Virus record (IMG/VR): IMGVR_UViG_3300046777_001387
Coordinates: 19,697-83,696 of that record
Source of the DNA: a virus
Direction: 5' to 3' (one strand)
Length of the DNA: 64,000 bases
Part shown: positions 44,996-53,276 of the stretch, in pieces
How positions within the stretch are numbered: the stretch's first letter is position 1
How the letters are laid out: each line of letters starts with the position of its first letter
Made by a program: the position numbers and the translations under genes
The notes under the pieces: generated by a model
Seen by the model: only the letters and a program-made list of their open reading frames with translations
Database searches by the model: none
Told to the model about the DNA's origin: nothing

Positions 44996-45753
44996 TGCTA
45001 TCCGGTCAGCACTATTATCATAGAGTGGTCCGTAAGCTGGTGGTTGCTTTCGGAACAATGTTCAATAACATGACGCTTGTTCGTTACAATCAGGCTAATT
45101 CGCAAGAAGTCGAACGTATTAATGTTCCTTTGATGTACGCGTCGAAGGAAAAGTTCTATATGAAGATCTCGAAGGATCCAGATCTGGTTAATCCGATGCA
45201 GTTGACTCTGCCGAGAATGGCGTTTGAGATGAACGGCATCACCTATGATCCGTTGCGCAAGACTTCTTTGTTTAATGACGTGTTTGAGCAAAGCCCAACA
45301 GCCGATCGCCTGAAGCGAATTCGTATGACTCCATATAACTTCGACTTCAACCTGTACGCTTTCGTCAGAAACACAGAAGACGGCATGCAGATTGTAGAGC
45401 AGATCCTACCGTATTTTAATCCAGACTACACCGTAACTATCGACTTCCTTTCGCTGAATAACTTTAAGCTGGATGTGCCTATCGTGTTCAACGGAATCAC
45501 CTATGATGATTCTCACGAAGGTGATCCTGAAGCCACTCGCTCTATTGTTTGGACATTGAACTTCACAATGAAAGCCTATCTGTTCGGTCAGATTGCTGAC
45601 GTTAAGCCTATTCGCAAGGTTACTGCCAACGTATACAACGACTTGGTTTCGCCAGCTTCGCAAATGGTCAATATCACCGTGCAACCAAATCCTCTTTCAG
45701 CTAACTCTGATGACGACTTTGGCTTCACCACTAACATCACTGAGTTTGTATGA
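44995..45753 (+). CDS. 15: Tail sheath stabiliser and completion protein gp15
   Basis: The protein is 252 residues (T4 about 270). RRVxxLVxAFGTMFNN-type N-terminus, then VPLMYASKEKFYMKI, LPRMAFEMNGITYD, NFDFNLYAFVRNTEDG, MQIVEQILPYFNPDYTVTI and TRSIVWTLNFTMKAYLF match gp15 block by block. gp15 forms the hexameric terminator ring at the head-proximal end of the tail and contacts the last sheath ring. It overlaps gp14 by one base and gp16 by four (ATGA). Confidence 0.95.
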   Translation: MLSGQHYYHRVVRKLVVAFGTMFNNMTLVRYNQANSQEVERINVPLMYASKEKFYMKISKDPDLVNPMQLTLPRMAFEMNGITYDPLRKTSLFNDVFEQSPTADRLKRIRMTPYNFDFNLYAFVRNTEDGMQIVEQILPYFNPDYTVTIDFLSLNNFKLDVPIVFNGITYDDSHEGDPEATRSIVWTLNFTMKAYLFGQIADVKPIRKVTANVYNDLVSPASQMVNITVQPNPLSANSDDDFGFTTNITEFV

Positions 45754-46169
45754 ACGAAGTAGATAAAAACCTTACATCTATTCTAGAAACTGAGTTCATC
45801 CCGCACGACGAACAACCAAAGCAGCTGCCCGCGGCGACACAGGTCCCCTCTGGTTCGGAAGTTCAGGAAGACTTCGACTACTCTAGAAAGAATTATCAGG
45901 AACTGCTAGAAAAGGGCAGCTTGGCACTAGACGGTATTCTAGAAGTCGCCAAAGAATCCCAGCACCCTAGAGCCTATGAAGTCGCCGCTACTATGATGAA
46001 GAATCTAGCGGATATGACTGATAAGCTAATGCAGCTACAGAAACAAAGAAAAGAACTAGAAGGCGGCAAGGATTCTACTATTGCTCCGACTAGCGTCAAC
46101 GTTGAAAAGGCAGTGTTCGTAGGATCTACTGCTGACTTGCTAAAGAAAATACAGAATGGAAATAATTGA
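45750..46169 (+). CDS. 16: Small terminase subunit gp16
   Basis: The protein is 139 residues. A central helical pair (NYQELLEKGSLALDGILEVA, then HPRAYEVAATMMKNLADMTD) matches the coiled-coil oligomerisation core of gp16, and the C-terminus KAVFVGSTADLLKKIQ matches the conserved VF.GS..EL motif. gp16 forms rings that regulate the gp17 packaging motor and stimulate its ATPase. The gene overlaps gp15 by four bases and gp17 by 14, so motor subunits are coupled. The N-terminal 45 residues are acidic and probably flexible. Confidence 0.92.
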   Translation: MNEVDKNLTSILETEFIPHDEQPKQLPAATQVPSGSEVQEDFDYSRKNYQELLEKGSLALDGILEVAKESQHPRAYEVAATMMKNLADMTDKLMQLQKQRKELEGGKDSTIAPTSVNVEKAVFVGSTADLLKKIQNGNN

Positions 46170-47787
46170 AAAGATAAAGAATTATTTGGGGAATCCTCAC
46201 CTAAAACGTATCGGGGTTGCCCAAAAACTTAATGAAAACCAAGTAACTGAGTTTGTTAAGTGTGCCCAAGACCCAGTCCATTTCATTCAGCACTACGTCA
46301 AGATCATCACGCTGGATAAGGGTTTCGTCAATATCCACCTGTATCCTTTCCAGAAAGAAGCTATTGAAAAGATCAATGGCAACCGGCGCGTCATTGTAAA
46401 GGCTGGTCGTCAGGTCGGAAAGACCACCATGGTTGTTGGGTATATCCTTTGGTACATTCTTTTCAATCAAGACAAGACCGTGGCGATTCTAGCCAACAAG
46501 GCTGCAACGGCACGTGAAATTCTATCCAGAATCAAAACCGCATATGAGGCTCTACCTCTATGGTTACAGCAAGGTGTGCGCACATGGAACAAAGGTGATA
46601 TTGAGCTAGAAAATAACTGCAGAGTCATGGCGACTTCTACTGCTTCTAGCGCCATCCGTGGTTTCTCTATCTCGCTTCTGTACCTTGACGAGTTTGCATT
46701 CGTTCCAAGCAATATCGCCGATGAGTTCTTTACTTCGGTCTACCCAACGATTTCTTCTGGTACTAGTTCGAAGATTCTAATTTCTTCCACGCCGAACGGC
46801 ATGAACCACTACTACAGAATGTGGACTGAAGCCACGGAGGGTAGGAATGGCTTCGAGACTATTGAGGCTAACTGGCGACAGGTTCCCGGTAGAACCGAAG
46901 AATGGGCACTTGAGCAGCGAAAGGTTCTGGGTGAGGAAAAATACTTCCAAGAAATGGAGTGTGAGTTCCACGGATCCGTTGGCACTCTAATCTCTGGAGC
47001 TATCCTAAAGACGCTAACCTTCCGCAACGCCACGATCAAGAGTGGTATTGTTGGTTTATCAGTTCACGAAGAACCTATAGAGAAACACAACTATGTTGTA
47101 GTTTGTGACACCTCTAGAGGCAAGGGTCTGGACTATTCAGCGTTCGTAGTTATTGACGTCACCAGCCTACCATACCGTACAGTTTGCACCTATAAAGATA
47201 ACGACATCTCCCCTATCGTATATCCGTCTATCATCCACAAGATGGGCAAGTATTATAACGAAGCCCACGTGCTCGTCGAAATTAACGATAACGGGCAACA
47301 GGTGGTCGATAGTCTGTTCGACGACTTCGAGTACGAGAATATTCTCTCCACGACTGCCGACGCAAGAAAGGGTGTGGTATTGACTTGGGCGACTGGAAAT
47401 AAGCGAGGCGACCGAGGCATTCGCACCACGAAGTCTGTCAAGAGGTTGGGTTGCAGTCTGCTAAAGAATCTGATTGAATCGAAGAAATTATTAGTGGAAG
47501 ACTACAATATTATCACTGAACTCTCCACTTTTATAAATAAGCGTAACAGTTATGAAGCAGATGACGGTTCCCACGACGACTTGGTTATGTGTTTGGTTTT
47601 GTTCTCGTGGATGACGAACCAACCGTTTTTCGCAGACCTCTGTAACGTGAACATTAAAGAAAAGTTGTATCGCGATCAGATGTCTCAGATAGAGGATGAT
47701 ATGTTACCACCGCCACTTTCTGGTGCAGACTTTGATGATGAAAGGTTGATTGAAGATGGTGCAGTTTGGGATGTCGTTAGAAATTAG
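46156..47787 (+). CDS. 17: Large terminase subunit gp17
   Basis: The protein has 543 residues with an N-terminal ATPase and a C-terminal nuclease. Walker A is GRQVGKTT (84-91), Walker B with catalytic Glu is LLYLDEFA (174-181), and the coupling motif is SSTPNGMN. In the nuclease domain, VVCDTSRGKGLDYS gives the first acidic residue (Asp318), EINDNGQQV the middle part, and SHDDLV (about 472-477) the last acidic pair. It packages DNA into the prohead and cuts the concatemer. The start overlaps gp16 by 14 bases. A perfect TATAAATA box at 47532-47539 lies inside the gene and could start a gp18 transcript. Confidence 0.97.
   Translation: MEIIEKIKNYLGNPHLKRIGVAQKLNENQVTEFVKCAQDPVHFIQHYVKIITLDKGFVNIHLYPFQKEAIEKINGNRRVIVKAGRQVGKTTMVVGYILWYILFNQDKTVAILANKAATAREILSRIKTAYEALPLWLQQGVRTWNKGDIELENNCRVMATSTASSAIRGFSISLLYLDEFAFVPSNIADEFFTSVYPTISSGTSSKILISSTPNGMNHYYRMWTEATEGRNGFETIEANWRQVPGRTEEWALEQRKVLGEEKYFQEMECEFHGSVGTLISGAILKTLTFRNATIKSGIVGLSVHEEPIEKHNYVVVCDTSRGKGLDYSAFVVIDVTSLPYRTVCTYKDNDISPIVYPSIIHKMGKYYNEAHVLVEINDNGQQVVDSLFDDFEYENILSTTADARKGVVLTWATGNKRGDRGIRTTKSVKRLGCSLLKNLIESKKLLVEDYNIITELSTFINKRNSYEADDGSHDDLVMCLVLFSWMTNQPFFADLCNVNIKEKLYRDQMSQIEDDMLPPPLSGADFDDERLIEDGAVWDVVRN
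47532..47539 (+). promoter_or_regulatory. Late promoter box TATAAATA inside gp17
   Basis: A perfect box about 300 bases before gp18, in the nuclease part of gp17. It may give an additional gp18 transcript. Confidence 0.45.
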
Positions 47788-47792
47788 TAAAA

Positions 47793-47800
47793 CCTAAATA
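47793..47800 (+). promoter_or_regulatory. Late promoter box CCTAAATA before gp18
   Basis: It lies in the 54-base gap after gp17, with the same AACCTAAATAGA context as the box before gp13. Confidence 0.65.
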
Positions 47801-47841
47801 GAATAGTATTTTTCAATTCCTTATTATAGGGGAGTATACAA

Positions 47842-49572
47842 ATGGCATTTCAAGTATCACCAGGAGTGAACACTTCGGAAATTGACCTGACAACAGTTAT
47901 CCCAGCCATCAGCACTTCAACGGGCGCTGTTGCTGGAGAGTTTGTTTGGGGTCCGGTTGAGCAAATCCGTCAAATCTCAAACGAAACCCAGCTGGTTTCG
48001 GTTTATGGCAAGCCAAACAATGGCGCAGCGAGCACGTTCTTCACTGCTGCTAACTTCTTGGCTTATGGCAACGATCTTCGCGTTGTTCGTGCTGCTAACT
48101 CGGCAACCTACACTGCGTTCGCTAACCTGAAGTCGCAGCTGCAGGCTTCGATGAGCCCACAGCAGATCAAGAACGAAGACGATTACCAGATCAACTTCCC
48201 TACCGGTAAGGCAAACACTGCTTTCGGTGCAAGATATCCTGGCGATCTAGGTAACAGTCTGGCTGTTTCTGTCTGGGCAAATACCACTGCCCCATTCACG
48301 AACTGGGCATACAGTGCCTATTTCGACAAGGCACCCGGAACTTCGAACTTCGTTGCTACCAACTTCAGACCAAATGCAAACGATGAGTTGCACATTGTCG
48401 TTATCGACGAGGATGGCGCAATCACTGGTACTGCAAACACGGTTCTAGAAGTTTACTCGAATCTGTCCAAGGCAACCAATGCCAAGGACGAGACCGGTCA
48501 GAGCATCTATTATAAGGACGTTCTGTTCCGCAATTCGAAGTACATCTATTGGACTGGTCACCCAGAAGACGTTGCCGGCGTAACCACCAACTGGGGCGTT
48601 GCTGCTAATGCTTCGCACACCTTCTCGCAGCTAGGTTCGGCTACTGCCAATACGGACTTCTCGTTCCGTAACGGTGCAGACGCTGCTGTGAATAGTGGTG
48701 ACATTATCCGTGCGTATGACCTGCTGAAGAACAGCGAGAACGTTGACGTTCAGCTAGTTATGGCTGCTGGTCACAACGAAACTGTAACTTTAGACATTGT
48801 TAACAACCTTGCTGGTGCTCGTAAGGATTGCGTCGCGTTTGTTTCGCCTTCGTTGGCAAACGTTCAGTCGACCGATGCAACCACTGCAATCATCAACTAC
48901 CGTAAGAATGCTCTGGCGAATGTTTCGTCGTCGTATGCTGTAATGGACAGCGGCTGGAAGTACCAGTACGACAAGTACAACGACGTTTATCGCTGGGTGC
49001 CTCTGAACGGTGACATTGCTGGTCTGTGCGCCCGCACTGACACTGATCGCGACCCATGGTTCTCGCCAGCTGGTCTGATCCGTGGTCAGATTAAGAATGT
49101 CATCAAGCTACCTTACAACCCATCTAAGGCAAATCGCGACGAACTGTACAAGAACGACGTGAACCCAGTTGTAAGCTTCCCCGGCGACGGCACTCTGTTG
49201 TTCGGCGACAAGACCCTACTAGGTCGTCCGTCAGCCTTCGACAGAATCAATGTTCGTCGTCTGTTCATTGTTCTAGAGAAGTCGATCGCACGTGCTGCTC
49301 GTTCAAGCCTATTCGAGTTCAACGATGAGTTCACCAGAGCTCAGTTCGTTAACCTCGTTGAGCCATTCTTGAGAACTGTCCAAGGTCGTCGTGGCATTTA
49401 TGATTATCGTGTTGTTTGCGACGAAACCAACAACACCCCAGAAATCGTTGACCGCAATGAGTTCGTAGGCGACATCTATGTTAAGCCAGCTAAGAGCATC
49501 AACTTTATCCAGTTGAACTTCGTTGCTGTCCGCACCGGTGTGTCGTTCGAAGAAATTGTAGGCAAGTTCTAA
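47842..49572 (+). CDS. 18: Tail sheath protein gp18
   Basis: The protein has 576 residues (T4 659). The N-terminus SPGVNTSEIDLTTVIPAIST with GAVAGEFVWGPVEQ is the usual sheath start. The C-terminal portion (GRPSAFDRINVRRLFIVLE, then FEFNDEFTRAQFVNLVEPF, VVCDETNNTPEIVDRNEF and IYVKPAKSINFIQLNF) is the conserved inner sheath domain that forms the contractile lattice. Middle residues are variable and probably surface exposed. A CCTAAATA late box lies at 47793-47800 and an AGG AG-type site (AGGGGAG at 47828-47834) precedes the ATG. Codons are strongly biased to C/G endings, as in gp23, consistent with high expression. Confidence 0.96.
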   Translation: MAFQVSPGVNTSEIDLTTVIPAISTSTGAVAGEFVWGPVEQIRQISNETQLVSVYGKPNNGAASTFFTAANFLAYGNDLRVVRAANSATYTAFANLKSQLQASMSPQQIKNEDDYQINFPTGKANTAFGARYPGDLGNSLAVSVWANTTAPFTNWAYSAYFDKAPGTSNFVATNFRPNANDELHIVVIDEDGAITGTANTVLEVYSNLSKATNAKDETGQSIYYKDVLFRNSKYIYWTGHPEDVAGVTTNWGVAANASHTFSQLGSATANTDFSFRNGADAAVNSGDIIRAYDLLKNSENVDVQLVMAAGHNETVTLDIVNNLAGARKDCVAFVSPSLANVQSTDATTAIINYRKNALANVSSSYAVMDSGWKYQYDKYNDVYRWVPLNGDIAGLCARTDTDRDPWFSPAGLIRGQIKNVIKLPYNPSKANRDELYKNDVNPVVSFPGDGTLLFGDKTLLGRPSAFDRINVRRLFIVLEKSIARAARSSLFEFNDEFTRAQFVNLVEPFLRTVQGRRGIYDYRVVCDETNNTPEIVDRNEFVGDIYVKPAKSINFIQLNFVAVRTGVSFEEIVGKF

Positions 49573-49578
49573 TAAATA
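49571..49578 (+). promoter_or_regulatory. Late promoter box AATAAATA before gp19
   Basis: It overlaps the gp18 stop codon and is 25 bases before the gp19 ATG, with AGGAG between. Confidence 0.65.
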
Positions 49579-49602
49579 GAATAAGTTCATAGGAGTATTC
49601 AA

Positions 49603-50175
49603 ATGGCATTTAACGTAGACCAATTTAGAACAGCCCTGCGATATGACGGCGCTCGTCCTAATCTGTTCGAGGTCGTTCTCAATTTCCCTAACTACGTTGA
49701 GCTTGGATCGCTAGCTGGCTCGCAGTCTCGCTTTATGTGCAAGACTGCCCAGCTTCCAGGATCGACAATGGGCGTTGTTGAAGTTCCTTACTTCGGTCGC
49801 CAGATTAAGGTTGCTGGAAACAGAACCTTTGCTGAGTGGTCGGTAACGATCATCAATGACGAGGACTTCGCGATCCGCAATGCTTTCGAGAGATGGCATC
49901 GTGGTATCAATGAGAACGTCGCGAACCTGCGTGATCGTGCGGCACTAAGCACTACTGCTCCGGGCGCGTCCTATGCAGTAGACGCTCGTATCTACCAGTA
50001 CGGAAAGACTGGTGGATCGCCTCTCAAGTCGTACAGACTTGTCGGCATGTTCCCATCGGACATCTCGGCAATCGACCTTGATTGGGGTTCGAACGATACA
50101 ATTGAAGAGTACACAGTGACCCTGTCGTACCAGTACTGGACGACACTTGATACTGCCGTATCGAGACCCGCCTAA
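49603..50175 (+). CDS. 19: Tail tube protein gp19
   Basis: The protein has 190 residues (T4 163). GARPNLFEVVLNFP at the N-terminus, then FMCKTAQLPGSTMGVVEVPYFGRQIKVAGNRTF, ending in EYTVTLSYQYWTT, is the gp19 tube fold (same family as Hcp-like tube proteins). Hexameric rings of it stack to form the inner tube. An AATAAATA late box at 49571-49578 overlaps the end of gp18, and AGGAG at 49591-49595 is the ribosome site. A strong terminator hairpin follows the gene. Confidence 0.95.
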   Translation: MAFNVDQFRTALRYDGARPNLFEVVLNFPNYVELGSLAGSQSRFMCKTAQLPGSTMGVVEVPYFGRQIKVAGNRTFAEWSVTIINDEDFAIRNAFERWHRGINENVANLRDRAALSTTAPGASYAVDARIYQYGKTGGSPLKSYRLVGMFPSDISAIDLDWGSNDTIEEYTVTLSYQYWTTLDTAVSRPA

Positions 50176-50190
50176 GTATAAGTGATATGT

Positions 50191-50217
50191 GGAGGGGAGA
50201 TTTTCTCCCCTCCTTTT
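50191..50217 (+). terminator. Terminator after gp19
   Basis: A 10-base-pair stem (GGAGGGGAGA paired with TCTCCCCTCC) with a TTT loop, followed by TTTT. It separates gp18-gp19 from gp20. Confidence 0.9.
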
Positions 50218-50233
50218 GATATGGAGCTAATAT

Positions 50234-51829
50234 ATGGCAGGAATTAATCTTTTTGGCTGGGAACTAGTTCGTAAAAAAGAACTAGAACAACAACAGCCAG
50301 CTATAGCACCACCACAAACGGACGATGGCGCATTGACCATCAGTTCGTCTAGTTTAGGTGGTTACTATGGCACATACTTAAATCTTGAGTCGGCTTTCAA
50401 GAACGAGAATGAGCTCATTTCTCGTTATCGTACCATGGCAATGCAGCCAGAAGTCGAACAAGCTGTCGATGAGATTGTGAATGAAGCTATCGTTCATGAT
50501 GAACAGGGTAAGACTGTTTCAATCATCCTAGACGATCTGCCTCAGCCGGATAATATCAAGAATATGATCCGTAATGAGTTTGATGCAGTTTTGCGTCTAC
50601 TAGATTTTTCCAACTCTGGCGCGGATATCTTCCGTCGCTGGTATGTCGACGGTCGTATCTTTTATCAGGTACAGGTTGACGAAAAGAATCCAAAGCTTGG
50701 CATCAAGGGTCTTGTATACCTAGATCCAAGAAAGACTCGTAAGGTTCGTTCGGTCGTTAGAGAAAAAGACCCACGTACTGGAGTCGAAGTTGTAAAGGGA
50801 CAGCAAGAGTTCTACGTTTACAACGATAAGGCACTATCTCAGGGCAATATGGTTATGTCCAGCCCAGTGGATAATGCGCTAAAGATTTCAACCGACGCTG
50901 TAGTCAATATCAACTCTGGACTGATGGACGTTTCCAGAAACATGGTATTGTCATATCTACACAAGGCAATCAAACCTATTAACCAGCTGCGTATGATTGA
51001 AGACGCAATTGTTGTTTATCGTTTGTCTCGTGCGCCAGAGCGTCGTGTGTTCTATATTGACGTAGGTAATCTGCCTAAGATGAAGGCTGATCAGTACCTG
51101 CGCGATATTATGACCAAGTTCCGTAACAAGATTGTATACGACGCGAGCACTGGTGAAGTGCGTGATGATCGTCGCTTTATGTCGATGATTGAAGACTTCT
51201 GGATCCCTCGTCGCGGCGAAGGTAAGTCTACGGAGATCACCACGCTACCTGCGGGTCAGAATCTTGGTGAGCTAACTGACGTCAAGTATTTCGAGCAGAA
51301 GCTTTATAAGTCACTCAACGTACCTATTTCAAGACTCGAGTCCCAACAGGGATTCAGCCTTGGACGCACTACTGAGATTACAAGAGACGAACTGAAGTTC
51401 AGTAAGTTTGTCGAGCGTCTGCGTAACAAGTTCAGCACTATCTTTGATGAGCTAATGAAGCGTCAGCTGGCACTCAAGGGTATTGCTTCGGCTGAAGAAT
51501 GGGACGAGATCAAAGAATTCATTCACTATGACTTCCTTGAAGATAACAACTTTGCAGAGCTAAAGGACGCAGAGCTAATGACTTCTCGCGTTCAGCTGCT
51601 CAACCAAGTTGCTCCTTATATCGGTCAATACTACTCCATGAACTGGGTGCGCAAGAATGTTCTTCACTTGACCGAAGAAGAAATCGAAGAGATGCAGGCA
51701 GAGATCGAAGAAGAGCAGGAGATGATGTTGCGTATCGCACAGAATCAAGTCGCTCAGCAAATCATGCAGCAATCTGGAACACCAGCAATAAATACACCTA
51801 ACCAAGCACCATCGGGTGGAGAAAAATAA
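50234..51829 (+). CDS. 20: Portal vertex protein gp20
   Basis: The protein has 531 residues (T4 524). Family blocks are YLNLESAFKNENELISRYR, MAMQPEVEQAVDEIVNEAI, LLDFSNSGADIFRRWYVDGR, SRAPERRVFYIDVGNLP and the long MTKFRNKIVYDASTGEVRDD segment, then SLGRTTEITRDELKFSKFV. It forms the dodecameric portal at the special vertex of the head and docks terminase, then the neck. The acidic C-terminus (EIEEMQAEIEEEQEM) is helical. The gene follows a terminator after gp19, with no strong late box in the 59-base gap. It ends immediately before the next ATG. Confidence 0.96.
   Translation: MAGINLFGWELVRKKELEQQQPAIAPPQTDDGALTISSSSLGGYYGTYLNLESAFKNENELISRYRTMAMQPEVEQAVDEIVNEAIVHDEQGKTVSIILDDLPQPDNIKNMIRNEFDAVLRLLDFSNSGADIFRRWYVDGRIFYQVQVDEKNPKLGIKGLVYLDPRKTRKVRSVVREKDPRTGVEVVKGQQEFYVYNDKALSQGNMVMSSPVDNALKISTDAVVNINSGLMDVSRNMVLSYLHKAIKPINQLRMIEDAIVVYRLSRAPERRVFYIDVGNLPKMKADQYLRDIMTKFRNKIVYDASTGEVRDDRRFMSMIEDFWIPRRGEGKSTEITTLPAGQNLGELTDVKYFEQKLYKSLNVPISRLESQQGFSLGRTTEITRDELKFSKFVERLRNKFSTIFDELMKRQLALKGIASAEEWDEIKEFIHYDFLEDNNFAELKDAELMTSRVQLLNQVAPYIGQYYSMNWVRKNVLHLTEEEIEEMQAEIEEEQEMMLRIAQNQVAQQIMQQSGTPAINTPNQAPSGGEK
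51787..51794 (+). promoter_or_regulatory. Late promoter box AATAAATA at the end of gp20
   Basis: Inside the last codons of gp20, 36 bases before the prohead core candidate at 51830. It is a weaker candidate because of its coding position. Confidence 0.4.
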
Positions 51830-52732
51830 ATGGAAAATCTAGTAGAGTCTATTGTACTACAAGAAGAAGAGGCTGCTGATATTTTTGCTGCGGCTATTTC
51901 CCAAAAAGTTGCCGAGGCGCTTGAGGCTCGCAAGGCTGAGATTGCTTCGAATCTTTTTGGTGAGAAAGCAGAGCAGGTTGATGAAGCTATCAAGGGAATG
52001 TCTGCAAAGCCTGCAGCTGCTTCCAAAGCAGAAGCTCACCCATCACTACAGCGTGCAATCAATCATGCGGTAAAGAACGGATATAAGGCAACGCTTACCA
52101 ATAAGGGTAACGATGTGCTGCTTCACCATGAAAAGTCTGGTCATAAGATTGAAGCCAGTTACAATTCCAGAAGCAACATGGTAAATTTCAGCGATCACGA
52201 CAGTGGCATTTCTGGCAACGATGACGCTGACGATTTTAATCATACGGTTAAGAGCGCGGTTGCAAATAACAAGAAAAACAATAAGAGAGCTTTTGCTGAA
52301 GATGTTGAGCCGGTCGATGAGGCAATGCGTCGTGGATTTGATTGGCAGAAAGCTGCTAAAAATTCCAAAGAAATGGAAGACAAGGGTTATGAGCGCGACG
52401 GACCATACAGCTGGAAAAAGAAGGGTTCGAAGACAGAATCAGATCCTAAAGCAAAGAAAATCCCAGTTGATGAAAGAGCCGAAACCGTATCGGAGAATGA
52501 GGCTTCTCAGCAGCTAGCCATGCACAGAACCAACCTAACTAAGATGGGTGTTGCTTCTGGCGATAAGTCGAAGGTTCTTTCGGCGATCAAGAGCCACCTA
52601 GCTGGTCGTAAACTAAACACAACCCAGAGCGCAGATCTCCTAGGATATCTGAGCCAAGCTGGTGGTCTAAACAACGTCAGTGCTTCTGTTCGTAACAAGG
52701 CACTAACTGCTGCTAAGAAAGATGAAGTTTAA
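51830..52732 (+). CDS. Prohead core protein candidate (gp67/gp68-like)
   Basis: The protein has 300 residues and its ATG directly follows the gp20 stop. The N-terminal helix (IFAAAISQKVAEALEARKAE, then IASNLFGE) has the Ala/Glu/Lys pattern of T4-like prohead core proteins such as gp67/gp68. The middle is hydrophilic with a His/Asn/Asp-rich patch at about 105-145. Then come charged Lys/Glu repeats and a C-terminal domain of about 70 residues (LTKMGVASGDKSKVLSAIKSH). Position between portal and protease supports an internal scaffold role and possible processing by gp21, but cleavage sites cannot be confirmed by eye. It is three times longer than T4 gp67, so it may be a fusion. Confidence 0.7.
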   Translation: MENLVESIVLQEEEAADIFAAAISQKVAEALEARKAEIASNLFGEKAEQVDEAIKGMSAKPAAASKAEAHPSLQRAINHAVKNGYKATLTNKGNDVLLHHEKSGHKIEASYNSRSNMVNFSDHDSGISGNDDADDFNHTVKSAVANNKKNNKRAFAEDVEPVDEAMRRGFDWQKAAKNSKEMEDKGYERDGPYSWKKKGSKTESDPKAKKIPVDERAETVSENEASQQLAMHRTNLTKMGVASGDKSKVLSAIKSHLAGRKLNTTQSADLLGYLSQAGGLNNVSASVRNKALTAAKKDEV

Positions 52733-52937
52733 GCAACTAAGAGAATCAATCAAGGGGGATGAGATGAATCCTCCCCCTATGCTTGTACTGCGCCGTCGTG
52801 GGTATAGATTGTTCCCAGACGGTCGCAGAGTTGCATTATACACAAACGATCAATACAAGCTTGTCTTTACCATTCCATACGAAGATAAAAACAAGAAAAC
52901 AGACTACACCACCATCAATAGCGTTAACCCATACTAG
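52722..52937 (+). CDS. Small head-cluster protein (71 aa)
   Basis: The 71-residue reading frame overlaps the upstream gene by 11 bases. The N-terminus MKFKQLRESI is a start commonly seen in T4-like scaffold and head genes, and the rest (MLVLRRRGYRLFPDGRRVAL, then YKLVFTIPYEDKNKKTDY) is a compact beta-rich basic domain. An alternative start at 52764 has a better ribosome site (AAGGGGG at 52752-52758), giving 57 residues. Position between core candidate and the basic protein suggests a head-assembly role. No family is recognised. Confidence 0.6.
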   Translation: MKFKQLRESIKGDEMNPPPMLVLRRRGYRLFPDGRRVALYTNDQYKLVFTIPYEDKNKKTDYTTINSVNPY

Positions 52938-52939
52938 AG

Positions 52940-52947
52940 TCTAAATA
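52940..52947 (+). promoter_or_regulatory. Late-type box TCTAAATA at the start of the basic protein
   Basis: The box abuts the ATG at 52948, so its transcript would begin inside this gene. It could serve gp21, which starts 330 bases later. Confidence 0.35.
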
Positions 52948-53274
52948 ATGAATGACATTAAGTTAGCATTAAACGCTATTCTTTCAGAGAAGCTAGACTT
53001 CCTGAAAATGCACCTAGCATCAAACCTTGACGAAGCAAGAGTCAAGATTGTAAAGGCGAGAGTGCGTGGTGGCAAGATTCAGCGCCGCAAAAAGGTTTCT
53101 AACGTCAAGGGTTACACTTTGCGCGGCGGTAAACTTACTAGAATGTCCTCCAGCGAAAAGCTGAAGAGAAAAATGGGCGCGAGAAAAGCCAAGATCAAGC
53201 GTAAAGCAAAGATGGCACGCGCCCTAATTAAACGTAAAAGATCGCTTCGTAAAAGAGCATCACTAGGATTGTAA
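52948..53274 (+). CDS. Highly basic small head protein (108 aa)
   Basis: About one third of the residues are basic (21 Lys and 15 Arg of 108), concentrated in the C-terminal 75 residues (KLKRKMGARKAKIKRKAK, KRKRSLRKR). The N-terminal 30 residues form an amphipathic helix with LSEKLDFLKMHLASNLDEA. The gene lies between the portal-core genes and protease gp21. A basic protein here could bind packaged DNA or the acidic scaffold gp22, as internal proteins do in T4 relatives. The function is inferred from charge and position. A TCTAAATA box ends at 52947, directly against the ATG. Confidence 0.75.
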   Translation: MNDIKLALNAILSEKLDFLKMHLASNLDEARVKIVKARVRGGKIQRRKKVSNVKGYTLRGGKLTRMSSSEKLKRKMGARKAKIKRKAKMARALIKRKRSLRKRASLGL

Positions 53275-53276
53275 AG

